64,000 nt of DNA from assembly GCF_900108175.1 (NCBI RefSeq), contig NZ_FNVO01000003.1:62001-126000 (forward strand), in the 5' to 3' direction. The translations under genes and the position numbers were made by a program. This stretch comes from Thermomonospora echinospora. Lineage in GTDB: Bacteria; Actinomycetota; Actinomycetes; Streptosporangiales; Streptosporangiaceae. Of this stretch, positions 27,257 through 35,245 are shown piece by piece (the first letter of the stretch is position 1; the number at the start of each line of letters is the position of its first letter). Under the pieces are notes generated by a model. It ran no database searches and was not told the DNA's origin. It saw nothing but the letters and a program-made list of their open reading frames with translations.

Positions 27257-28417
27257 TCAGCTGATCTCGGCCAGCAGCAGGGGCAGCGCCGCACGCAGTT
27301 CACGTTCCCAGCGGTCCCAGGAGCGGGGGCCCTCGTACAGGTGGACGGTGGCGGGGATGCCCAGCCTCCTGAGCCTGCCCGCCAGTCGGCCGGTGCCCTT
27401 GCGGGCCAGCGCCTCGACCGGGTCGCCGTCCCCCGCGCTGAGGTACAGCCGCACACCGGCCAGCCGGACGGCCAGGTCGTAGGGATTGTGCCGCCGCCAG
27501 ACCGCCCGCTGCCCGACCGGGTCGCCCCAGATCCGCCGCCAGTCGACACCGGGGCAGCCGGTCTCGGCGACGAGCCGGACGAGGTCGGCGCCGTCCAGCC
27601 CGGCGGGGTCGGCGCGCAGCAGGTCCAGCGGCCCGCTGAACGAGGCGGCGGCGCGGAACAGGCCGTGGTGGCGGGCCGCGTAGGCCAGCGCTCCCCTGCC
27701 GCCGGTCGAGACCCCGGCGACGGCGCGCTCGGGCCCCGCCCGGTACCCGCGGTCCAGGATCTGCCGCAGTTCGGACAGGTGGAAGGTCTCCCAGCGCGGG
27801 GCGCCGCCGTGGCCGTGGTTCCACCAGTCGGTGTGGTCGCCGCACCGGCCGCCGTCCGGCATCACGACCAGCACGTCGAGATCGCGGGTCAGGTGCTCGA
27901 TCCGCGTGCCGGACGTCCAGGCGGTGTGGCCGGACGTGCCTCCGGCGGTGGCCGGGCCGCCGTGCAGCAGCCACAGGGTGGGCCACGTGCGGCGGGCCGT
28001 CGGCGACCAGCCCCGCGGGAGCAGCAGCCTGGCCCGCCCCACCTCGTTGAGGACGGGTGAGCGGATCGCCAGGTCCAGGGTGCGCGGGGCGCGGAACCAC
28101 GTCCCGACGATGACGGCCCCGTCGTCGGCCCGGATCCCGTAGCCGTCGTCCGGCTCGCGCTCCGGGTCCGGTGCGGACATCATCGGATCCCCGCCTGCCC
28201 CCTCGGGGCCTGTCGCTCCTTCGGGGCCCTCAGGGCCTTCGGGGCCTGCCGGTCCCCGGGGGCCGCCGGGCGCGATGACCCACGCGGTGGAACGTGCCAA
28301 GCCCATCGCCGCCAAAGCGCCCGCCATGGCGAGCGTGCCGGTGCAGGCCAGCGCACGGCCGGCCACTGCCGTCGCGCCCGCCGCGGCTCTCCCGCCAGGC
28401 CGTTTCCGCCGCCGCAT
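27257..28417 (-). CDS. Antigen 85/esterase D-like alpha/beta hydrolase-fold protein, catalytic His replaced
   Basis: 386 aa. ATG 28417 has an AGGGAGA site. The N-terminus has a hydrophobic segment (about 25-48) and then a Gly-Pro-Glu collagen-like stretch (about 51-77). The hydrolase domain contains the nucleophile elbow GVSTGG (Ser237) and an AGDGDPVEAL segment that would hold the acidic residue. In this family the catalytic His sits in a G-x-H-S-W motif near the C-terminus; here it is GPRSW with Arg365. It may have lost esterase or acyltransferase activity, or use another His. It belongs to the mycolyltransferase/enterochelin-esterase-like group. The substrate is unknown. Confidence 0.72.
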   Translation of the reverse strand: MRRRKRPGGRAAAGATAVAGRALACTGTLAMAGALAAMGLARSTAWVIAPGGPRGPAGPEGPEGPEGATGPEGAGGDPMMSAPDPEREPDDGYGIRADDGAVIVGTWFRAPRTLDLAIRSPVLNEVGRARLLLPRGWSPTARRTWPTLWLLHGGPATAGGTSGHTAWTSGTRIEHLTRDLDVLVVMPDGGRCGDHTDWWNHGHGGAPRWETFHLSELRQILDRGYRAGPERAVAGVSTGGRGALAYAARHHGLFRAAASFSGPLDLLRADPAGLDGADLVRLVAETGCPGVDWRRIWGDPVGQRAVWRRHNPYDLAVRLAGVRLYLSAGDGDPVEALARKGTGRLAGRLRRLGIPATVHLYEGPRSWDRWERELRAALPLLLAEIS

Positions 28418-28633
28418 TCTCCCTGGTCACTCCCTCATGCTCACTACGGAGTGTGCCCTGGGTCATCGGGAAGCCAACGGGGAGATATGCACTTATAAAA
28501 TGCAAAAGTCCGATCGCGACCGGAGCCGGGAGGCCCCGGCCGGGACGCCCGTGGCACCAGGCGGGCCGCCTGGGCGCGGGGGACACCATGGCACAGGCAC
28601 CGGCGGCGGTGGGACGGGAGCGGATCCGGCGGC

Positions 28634-29566
28634 ATGCGGAGCAAACAGGACCTGGAGGCCGCGATCCGCGGCCAGGGCCGGGCGGCACTGGTGGTCAACG
28701 CCCGTTCGCGGCGCGGCCGCAGGCTGTTCGTCAAGGCCCGGCGGCTGCTGACGGAGGCGGGCCTGACCTTCGCGGAGGTGCATCCGGTCACCGATCCGGC
28801 CCGGCTGCCGGACGTGCTGGGCGAGGTGCTCGACCGCAGGCCCGAGCTGGTCGTGGTGGGCGGCGGGGACGGCACGATCGCCGAGGCGGTCAGCCATCTG
28901 GCCCAGCGCGACGTGGCGCTGGGGGTGCTGCCGCTGGGCACCACCAACAACTTCGCCCGCAGCCTGGAGCTGCCGGTGAACCTGGCCGGGGCGGTCCGGG
29001 TGCTGCGCGAGGGCAAGGTCGCCGACGTGGACGTCGGTTTCGTGGCCGGCAAGGTGTTCGCCAACATGGTCAGCATCGGCCTGTCGGTGGCGGTGGCCGA
29101 GCAGGTGCCGCACGAGCTCAAGCGCCGGATCGGCCGGGCCGCCTACGGGGTGACCGCCGCCCGGCTGATGCTGCGGCACCGCCCGTTCAAGGCCACTGTC
29201 GAGGTGAACGGCAAGACCTACGAGATGGTCACCCACCAGCTCAACATTGCCAACGGCAGCCACCACAGCGGGCGGCTCTTCGCCGCGGACGCCAGCCCCG
29301 ACGACCGGCTGCTGAACGTCTACCGGTTCGGCGACCGCTCCCGGCTGCGGCTGGCCGCCGACACCGTGGCGCACATGCTGGCCGGGCCGCGGCGGCGGCT
29401 GGCCGACGACATGTTCCTCAACACCAGCCGGGAGGTACGGGTCTCCACCGATCCGCCGCTGGACATCGACGTGGACGGGGAGATCCGCGGGCGCACCCCG
29501 GTCACCGTCGGCCTGCTGCCCAACGCCCTGCGCGTCATGGTTCCCCAGACCTTCGAGGACACCTGA
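28634..29566 (+). CDS. Diacylglycerol kinase / lipid kinase family protein
   Basis: 310 aa from ATG 28634. The catalytic-domain signature is clear: an N-terminal VVNARSRRG strand, the GGGDGTIAEA nucleotide-binding loop (about residues 76-85) and PLGTTNNFAR (about 98-107). The C-terminal beta-rich domain with a DIDVDGE stretch matches the second lobe of the YegS/BmrU/DgkB group. It phosphorylates a lipid such as diacylglycerol or a sphingoid-like substrate at the inner membrane. The last residues (PQTFEDT and stop) are duplicated just downstream. The 216 bp before it are the divergent space to the esterase gene. Confidence 0.85.
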   Translation: MRSKQDLEAAIRGQGRAALVVNARSRRGRRLFVKARRLLTEAGLTFAEVHPVTDPARLPDVLGEVLDRRPELVVVGGGDGTIAEAVSHLAQRDVALGVLPLGTTNNFARSLELPVNLAGAVRVLREGKVADVDVGFVAGKVFANMVSIGLSVAVAEQVPHELKRRIGRAAYGVTAARLMLRHRPFKATVEVNGKTYEMVTHQLNIANGSHHSGRLFAADASPDDRLLNVYRFGDRSRLRLAADTVAHMLAGPRRRLADDMFLNTSREVRVSTDPPLDIDVDGEIRGRTPVTVGLLPNALRVMVPQTFEDT

Positions 29567-29597
29567 GCCGGCCCCCAGACCTTCGAGGACACCTGAG
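29543..29597. repeat. 25-bp direct repeat, period 30 bp, at the 3' end of the lipid kinase gene
   Basis: Copies at 29543-29567 and 29573-29597 are identical and each encodes PQTFEDT plus a TGA stop in the same frame. It looks like a recent tandem duplication of the gene end. A read-through product would finish with a second copy of the same tail. Confidence 0.8.
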
Positions 29598-29624
29598 TCC
29601 CCGTCCGGGAGCGGCGGGCGGCCG

Positions 29625-29663
29625 TTGACAGGACCGCCGGTAAGTGACCTACTAGTCAGCTAG
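29625..29663 (+). promoter_or_regulatory. Candidate promoter/operator of the monooxygenase-SDR pair
   Basis: TTGACA (29625-29630) is a perfect -35 hexamer. A TACTAG (29650-29655) lies 19 bp downstream inside an AT-richer, partly palindromic stretch (CCTACTAGTCAGCTAGG). A TetR-type repressor commonly binds such sites, but no regulator gene is adjacent. Confidence 0.45.
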
Positions 29664-29719
29664 GGACACGACGGCGGGCCCACCCGGGCGGCGGGCCGCG
29701 CGGGACGAGCGGACGGCCG

Positions 29720-31174
29720 ATGAAATCTTCGTACGAGGTCGCGATCATCGGGAGTGGGTTCGGCGGGCTGGGCATGGCGATCCGGCTCAAGCAGGCCGGC
29801 GTGCACGACCTGACCGTGCTGGAGAAGGCCGGCGACCTCGGCGGGACCTGGCGCGACAACACCTATCCCGGCGCCGCCTGCGACATCCCCTCGCACCTGT
29901 ACTCGTTCTCCTTCGAGCCCAAGACCGACTGGGCCCGCCGCTACGCGACGCAGCCGGAGATCCTGGACTACCTGCGGCACTGCGCACGCAAGTACGGGGT
30001 GCTGCCGCACATCCGGTTCGGCACCGAGGTCACCGAGGCGCGCTTCGACTCCGACGCGGGGATCTGGCGGATCTCCACCACCGGCGGAGAGCTGACCGCC
30101 AGGGTCCTGATCTCCGCGTGCGGCCAGCTCAACCGCCCGTCGCTGCCGGACATCCCCGGACGGGACGCCTTCGCGGGAATCTCCTTCCACTCCGCGCGCT
30201 GGGACCACTCCGCCGAGCTCGACGGCAAGCGCGTCGCGGTCGTCGGCACCGGGGCCAGCGCGATCCAGTTCGTGCCCGAGCTGGCCGGACGGGTCGAGCG
30301 GCTGTACCTGTTCCAGCGCTCGGCCCCGTACGTCATCGACAAGACCGACCGGGCCTACACCCGCCTGGGGCGGGGGCTGCTGAAGGCCGTCCCCGGCTGG
30401 TATCCGCTGAACAGGGCCACGCTCTACGCGCTGTTTGAGGCGCGGGCGCTCGGGTTCGTCAAGTACCCGGCGCTGATGGCCCCGGTCGTGCGGCGGTTCC
30501 AGAAGAACCTGCACGCCCACGTCCTCGATCCGGCGCTCCGCGAGGCGCTCACCCCCGACTACCCCATGGGGTGCAAGCGCATCCTCATCTCCGACGACTA
30601 CTATCCGGCGCTGACCAGGCCGCACGTCGAGCTGGTCACCGAACCGATCGAGCGCGTCACCGCGCAGGGCGTGCGCACCCGGGACGGCACCGAGCGGCGG
30701 GTCGACACGATCGTCTACGGCACCGGCTTCCGCACCGGCGACTTCCTGGCCCCCATGAAGGTCGTCGGCCCGGACGGCCGGGAGCTGAACGAGACCTGGC
30801 GGGACGGCGCGTCCGCCCATCTGGGCATCACCGTCAGCGGCTTCCCCAACCTGTTCCTGCTGTACGGCCCGTACACCAACCTGGGGCACAACTCGATCAT
30901 CTACATGCTGGAGTCGCAGATCCGCTACGTGCTGGGCTGCCTGCAGGCGATGCGGCGGACCGGGCTGCGCTGGATCGACGTGCGCCCGGAGGTCCAGGAG
31001 GCGTTCGAGGCGCGGATGCGCCGGCGGATGCGCGAGACCGTCTGGGAGCAGGGCTGCCACAGCTGGTACATGACCGAGGACGGCAAGGTCGTCAACAACT
31101 GGCCGGGGTTCACCTTCACCTACCGCAACGCGACACGCCGCCCCGATCCCCGGCATTTCCGCGCGCGGCGTTAG
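29720..31174 (+). CDS. Baeyer-Villiger-type flavin monooxygenase
   Basis: 484 aa from ATG 29720. FAD-binding GSGFGG lies at the N-terminus. The fingerprint FAGISFHSARWD (residues 151-162) fits the FxGxxxHxxxW[P/D] signature of Baeyer-Villiger monooxygenases. A second Rossmann motif (VVGTGASAIQF) binds NADPH. Such enzymes insert oxygen into ketones or oxidise heteroatoms. The gene is followed nine bases later by an SDR, so alcohol-to-ketone-to-ester processing is plausible (inference); a similar monooxygenase-SDR pairing exists in mycobacteria. The length is usual for the short (about 490 aa) group. Confidence 0.88.
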   Translation: MKSSYEVAIIGSGFGGLGMAIRLKQAGVHDLTVLEKAGDLGGTWRDNTYPGAACDIPSHLYSFSFEPKTDWARRYATQPEILDYLRHCARKYGVLPHIRFGTEVTEARFDSDAGIWRISTTGGELTARVLISACGQLNRPSLPDIPGRDAFAGISFHSARWDHSAELDGKRVAVVGTGASAIQFVPELAGRVERLYLFQRSAPYVIDKTDRAYTRLGRGLLKAVPGWYPLNRATLYALFEARALGFVKYPALMAPVVRRFQKNLHAHVLDPALREALTPDYPMGCKRILISDDYYPALTRPHVELVTEPIERVTAQGVRTRDGTERRVDTIVYGTGFRTGDFLAPMKVVGPDGRELNETWRDGASAHLGITVSGFPNLFLLYGPYTNLGHNSIIYMLESQIRYVLGCLQAMRRTGLRWIDVRPEVQEAFEARMRRRMRETVWEQGCHSWYMTEDGKVVNNWPGFTFTYRNATRRPDPRHFRARR

Positions 31175-31183
31175 GTTGGGGAC

Positions 31184-31942
31184 ATGCCGACCGCTCTGAT
31201 CACCGGCGCCACCGCGGGGCTCGGCGCGGGCTTCGCCCGCCGCCTGGCCTCCGACGGCTTCGACCTGGTGCTGATCGCCCGCGACATCGAACGCCTGGAC
31301 CGCACGGCCGCCGACCTGCGCGGCCGGTACGGGGTCGCCGTGGAGACGCTGCCGGCCGACCTGGCCACCGACGAGGGGCTGGCGGCCGCCGAGGACCGCG
31401 CGGGCAAGGGCGTCGACCTGCTGGTCAACAACGCCGGGTTCGGGCAGCGGGGCGTCTACCTGAACGTGCCGGTCGCCGACGAGGTGAGGATGCTGCGGGT
31501 GCACTGCGAGGCGGTGCTGCGGCTGACCTCGGCCGCCCTGCCGGGCATGCTGGAGCGCGGCCGGGGCGGCGTCATCAACGTGGCGTCGGTGGCGGCGTTC
31601 TTCTCCCGGGGCACCTACGGCGCCTCCAAGGCGTGGGTGGTGTCGTTCAGCCAGGCCGTGATGCGCGATCTCGGCGGCCGGGGCGTGTACGTCATGGCGC
31701 TGTGCCCGGGGTTCGTGCGCACCGAGTTCCACGAGCGGGCGGGCATGAACGTCTCCGGCATCCCCGGCTTCATGTGGCTCGACCAGGACCTGGTGATCGA
31801 CACGGCGCTGCGGGACCTGCGGCGCGGGGTCCAGGTGAGCGTGCCGGGGGCGCGGTACAAGGCCATCGTCGGGCTGGGCGGGCTGGTGCCGCGGGCGCTG
31901 GCCGACCGGCTGTCCTCGCGCGCCGGCCGCCGCTTCGACTGA
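31184..31942 (+). CDS. Short-chain dehydrogenase/reductase
   Basis: 252 aa. The N-terminal TGATAGLGAGFA cofactor motif, NNAG motif, catalytic Ser135, and YxxxK (Tyr145, Lys149) are all present. The start at 31184 lies 9 bp after the monooxygenase stop, so the two are co-transcribed. It probably interconverts an alcohol and the ketone handled by the monooxygenase; the Arg in the ARDIERL segment suggests NADP(H). The next 100 bp contain a GC-rich imperfect hairpin and the GroES promoter. Confidence 0.87.
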   Translation: MPTALITGATAGLGAGFARRLASDGFDLVLIARDIERLDRTAADLRGRYGVAVETLPADLATDEGLAAAEDRAGKGVDLLVNNAGFGQRGVYLNVPVADEVRMLRVHCEAVLRLTSAALPGMLERGRGGVINVASVAAFFSRGTYGASKAWVVSFSQAVMRDLGGRGVYVMALCPGFVRTEFHERAGMNVSGIPGFMWLDQDLVIDTALRDLRRGVQVSVPGARYKAIVGLGGLVPRALADRLSSRAGRRFD

Positions 31943-32030
31943 CCTCCACTGACCGCCTCCGCCCGCAGCGATCTCTGGGGCGGCGGGCGGGTCCGGGCGC
32001 GACCTTTACTGCTCATGGCCGATGCTCGAC

Positions 32031-32043
32031 TAAGCTCAGAGCG
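32031..32043 (+). promoter_or_regulatory. Likely leaderless promoter of the GroES-like gene
   Basis: A TAAGCT hexamer (32031-32036) lies six bases before GTG 32043 and there is no ribosome site, so transcription probably starts at or next to the start codon. TTTACT at 32005-32010 could be a -35 but is spaced 20 bp away. Confidence 0.35.
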
Positions 32044-32363
32044 TGTCCGAGCCGAAGTTCGAAGTCCAGATGCTGCACGACCGTGTGATGATCAAGGTCG
32101 AGCAGGAGTCCGGAGAGCGTCGCAGCAGCGGGGGCATCGTCATCCCGGCCACGGTGCAGCAGTCCAACCGCCTCGCCTGGGGCGAGGTGTGCGGTGTCGG
32201 GCATCACGTGCGGACCGTCAAGGTCGGCGACCGGGTGCTGTTCCACCCCGACGACCAGTACGAGGTGGAGATCCAGGGGCAGGAGTACCTGGTGATGCGC
32301 GAACGGGACCTGCACGCGATCGCCAGCGAGCGTCCCGAGCACGGCACCGGCCTGTACCTGTAG
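32043..32363 (+). CDS. GroES-like co-chaperonin protein
   Basis: 106 aa from GTG 32043. The sequence follows the Cpn10 fold: QMLHDRVMIKVEQ, a mobile-loop-like region (SGERRSSGGIVIPAT), then GEVCGVGHHVRTVKVGDRVLF and a YLVMRERDLHAI end. It is slightly longer than GroES and has an odd C-terminal tail. No groEL is adjacent. Divergent, stand-alone GroES-like proteins are common in actinomycetes and their role is uncertain; it may serve a distant chaperonin. Confidence 0.8.
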   Translation: MSEPKFEVQMLHDRVMIKVEQESGERRSSGGIVIPATVQQSNRLAWGEVCGVGHHVRTVKVGDRVLFHPDDQYEVEIQGQEYLVMRERDLHAIASERPEHGTGLYL

Positions 32364-32400
32364 GTACTTGTAGGCCCCCGCCCCCGGATCCCGGCGACGC

Positions 32401-33642
32401 TCAGCCGCGTACGTCCAGCCAGACCAGGCGGTGGTCGGAGCCGGGGAACGGGAAGACGCCGGTGAGCCGGGACAGCGGGTCGGCCGCCACCGGCCAGAAG
32501 ACCCCGCCGCGCACCGGCCGCAGCCGCCGAGACGGCAGCACGTAGTCCACCCGCAGGTTGCCCGGCGCCCCGTCGGCGAAGTCGGCCGTGTCGTGCGCCG
32601 GGTCGCCCCGGTGGGCGGCGTTGGCGCCGCCCTGCAGGGCGGCGGCCTCGGGCGCGCCGGCGCTGGTGGGTATCACGGAGGCGTCCACCCGAGGGTGTTC
32701 CAGCAACCGGTTCACGGCGCCGTTCACGCTGTCGCCGTCCAGCGGGTCGGCGTTCTGGTCCCCGGCGATCACGAACGCGGCGCCCGGGGCGAGCCCGCCG
32801 CGCCGCCCGCGGTCGTCGTAGATGTAACGGGCCGCCTTCCCGCCGCGCACGTAGTCGGCCCACAGCCGGATCTCGTCGTGGTTGCGGCGGCCGTTGCGGT
32901 CCTCGGGCCCGTCGAAGGTGGGCGGGGTGGGGTGGCTGACCAGGAAGTGCACGGTACGGCCGCCGACCTTGACCGGCACGTCCCAGTGGCTCTTGGACGA
33001 CAGCCGGACGGCGTCCAGTTCGGCGGGCGAGTACCAGTCGGCCGGGGCGGAGGTCGCCGGGTCGTCGGGCAGCAGCGCGCCCGGCATGTCCTTCCACCGG
33101 AACTTCTGGAACGTGCGGATCCGGCGTTCGTCGATCGGATACCGCGAGTAGACGGCCATGCCGTACTGGCCGGGGAAGGCCCCGAAGCCGTAGGCGTCGT
33201 CGCCGTAGCCGGCCTCGCCCGGCCGGGTGACCACCTTCCCGTCGTTGTTGAGGTCGAGGCCGGAGGCGATGCCGGTGTTGCTGGGCGCGGTATAGCGGTA
33301 CCGGTAGCCGATGGGCGCGGCCCCGTTCTGACCGACCGACAGGTAGTTGTCCTGGAACAGCCGGGCTGCCCGGCCCTCGGCGTCGAAGTCGAACTCGTTG
33401 ATGAGGAGCACGTCCGGCCGGGTGCGCTGGACGGTCTCGGCGATGGTACGCGCCTGGGCGTTGCCCGGGGTGGACAGGTCCGCCACCAGCGCGCCCTCGG
33501 CGTTGCGGTTGAGCGAGGCGTTGAACGTCGCGAACCGCACCTGCCGGTGGCCGCCGTCGGCCAGGGCCGGGACGGCGGTGACGGCGGCGAGCGCGAGCCC
33601 GGCGCCGGCGACCGAGACGGCGCGAAGTCCGGTGTGTCTCAT
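32401..33642 (-). CDS. Secreted endonuclease/exonuclease/phosphatase (EEP) family protein
   Basis: 413 aa. ATG 33642 has a GAGGAG site and gives a good signal peptide (hydrophobic core then ALADGG, cleavage near residue 28). EEP motifs: FATFNAS at the N-terminus, INEFDFD with the metal-binding Glu, VSHPTPPTF, AGDQNADP and a final SDHRLVWLDV with the catalytic Asp-His. The family cleaves phosphodiester or phosphomonoester bonds using Mg2+. A secreted member may degrade extracellular nucleic acid or lipid phosphate for phosphate supply; the substrate cannot be told from sequence. Confidence 0.85.
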   Translation of the reverse strand: MRHTGLRAVSVAGAGLALAAVTAVPALADGGHRQVRFATFNASLNRNAEGALVADLSTPGNAQARTIAETVQRTRPDVLLINEFDFDAEGRAARLFQDNYLSVGQNGAAPIGYRYRYTAPSNTGIASGLDLNNDGKVVTRPGEAGYGDDAYGFGAFPGQYGMAVYSRYPIDERRIRTFQKFRWKDMPGALLPDDPATSAPADWYSPAELDAVRLSSKSHWDVPVKVGGRTVHFLVSHPTPPTFDGPEDRNGRRNHDEIRLWADYVRGGKAARYIYDDRGRRGGLAPGAAFVIAGDQNADPLDGDSVNGAVNRLLEHPRVDASVIPTSAGAPEAAALQGGANAAHRGDPAHDTADFADGAPGNLRVDYVLPSRRLRPVRGGVFWPVAADPLSRLTGVFPFPGSDHRLVWLDVRG

Positions 33643-33818
33643 GGATGACTCCTCATCGAGCGGTGCCGCGATGATCGTGACACGTTCCCCGTGTCGGGCG
33701 AACGCCCTGGGGGCAACGGTGCGGCAACGGGTCGGTGAGCAGTCCGGTCCGGCGGGGATGTAGCCGTTCACAGTCCCGCCTCCCGCCCGTGGCGAGCGCG
33801 GAGGACTGTCCTTGTGTT

Positions 33819-33834
33819 ATGAGATGGTTCTCAT
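33819..33834 (+). promoter_or_regulatory. Inverted repeat ATGAGA-TGGT-TCTCAT, candidate operator
   Basis: Perfect 6-bp arms with a 4-bp centre, 93 bp before ATG 33928 in an AT-richer part of the 285-bp divergent region. It could be a repressor or iron/metal regulator site. No nearby regulator gene points to its partner. Confidence 0.3.
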
Positions 33835-33927
33835 GTAACGCTTGTGACGGGTGTCACTACCCCGCACACTTTCCCCATCGGCCGGGCGGCCCTGGCCGAT
33901 GGCCACCCCGGGTGCTTGGAGAAGGTC

Positions 33928-35223
33928 ATGCCGCGCGCGTCCCGCCTCGTTTCCGCCGTCGCCGTGCTCGCCCTGGGCCTGTCGGCCTGCGGCGGCTCGT
34001 CCGGCGGCCCGGCGACCGCCGCGCCCGGCGCCCCGGGGGTGACCAAGGAGCCCTGCCCCGAGGCGATCGACAAGAGCAAGGGGTGCATCTACCTGGGGGC
34101 CATCTCCGACCTGACCTCGGGACCGTTCCACGAGCTGGGGGCGCCGCTGACCAGGGCGCAGCAGGCGTTCTGGCGGCGGGTCAACCTGCAGGGCGGCATC
34201 GGCGGCTACGAGGTCGACCTGACCAGGCACGTGGTGGACAGCAGGTACGACCCCGCCACCCACCAGCGCCTGTACCGGCAGATGAAAGACAAGGTGCTGG
34301 CGCTGGCGCAGACCCTCGGCTCGCCCACGACCGCCCGGATCCTGCCGGAGCTGCGGGCCGACAAGATGGTGGCGGCGCCGGCCTCATGGGTCTCCGCCTG
34401 GGAGTTCGAGGACGTGATCTTGGAGTCGGGCACCAACTACTGCTTCGAGTCGATGAACGCGGTGGACTACGCCGTCGACACCTGGAAGTCCAAGAGCATG
34501 CTGGTCGTGCACTACGACAACGACTACGGGGCCGACTCGCTCGGCGGGGCCCGGATCGCCGCCGAGCGCAACGAGATCGCGTTCAAGACCGTCGCCACCG
34601 CCCCCGGGGCCGAGCGGCAGTCGGCCGCCGTCGCCGCGATCCTGGCGGACAAGCCCGACCTGGTGCTGCTGACGGTCGGACCCGCCGACGTCGGCGCCAT
34701 CCTCGCCCAGACCTCCCGCGCGGGCTACCAGGGCCGTTTCATCGGCAACACCCCCGCCTGGAGCAAGGCCCTCCTGGAGGGCGAGGACACCGAGCGCATC
34801 GCGGCCGTCAAGAAGCAGTTCGTCTACGTCTCGCCCTGGAAGGCGTTCGCCACCGACTCCCCCGGCCACACCGCCATGCGCCGGGCGCTGGGGGCGGTGC
34901 GGCCCAACGACAACTACACCTCCGGCTGGGTGTGGTCGTATCCGCTCAAGGCGGTGATCCAGCGGGCCGCCGCCAACGGCGACCTCACCCGCGACGGGAT
35001 GCTGAAGGCCGTCCGGCAGGTCACCCGCATCGACTACGAGGGCATGCTGCCCGCCCAGGCCGGCGACTTCTCCGGCGACCCCGACAGCGCGGCCTTCCGG
35101 GGCACGGTGTTCAACGTCCCCGACCCCGGGGAGCTGACCGGCGTGCGGGTGGCCCGGGACTTCTTCACCGGCCCGTCCGCGCGCGGCCACAAGCTCACCG
35201 TCCCCTGCTCGCAGGCGTCCTGA
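33928..35223 (+). CDS. ABC-type branched-chain amino acid/amide-like substrate-binding lipoprotein (orphan)
   Basis: 431 aa. ATG 33928 follows GGAGAAGG. The lipobox LSAC (about residue 19-22) gives an extracytoplasmic lipoprotein. The rest has the periplasmic-binding type I fold of Leu/Ile/Val-binding proteins: GAISDLTSGPF start, domain-crossing strands with HYDNDYGADS, and GRFIGNTPAWSK. The permease and ATPase genes that normally accompany it are absent from both flanks, so it may use a distant transporter or act as a sensor domain. Confidence 0.8.
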   Translation: MPRASRLVSAVAVLALGLSACGGSSGGPATAAPGAPGVTKEPCPEAIDKSKGCIYLGAISDLTSGPFHELGAPLTRAQQAFWRRVNLQGGIGGYEVDLTRHVVDSRYDPATHQRLYRQMKDKVLALAQTLGSPTTARILPELRADKMVAAPASWVSAWEFEDVILESGTNYCFESMNAVDYAVDTWKSKSMLVVHYDNDYGADSLGGARIAAERNEIAFKTVATAPGAERQSAAVAAILADKPDLVLLTVGPADVGAILAQTSRAGYQGRFIGNTPAWSKALLEGEDTERIAAVKKQFVYVSPWKAFATDSPGHTAMRRALGAVRPNDNYTSGWVWSYPLKAVIQRAAANGDLTRDGMLKAVRQVTRIDYEGMLPAQAGDFSGDPDSAAFRGTVFNVPDPGELTGVRVARDFFTGPSARGHKLTVPCSQAS

Positions 35224-35245
35224 GCGGCCCGGCCCGGTCTTCCGT

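Noticed and set aside
31955-32000. GC-rich imperfect hairpin after the SDR gene as a terminator
   Set aside because: The arms pair only in part and there is no U tract; in 70% GC DNA such pairing is common.
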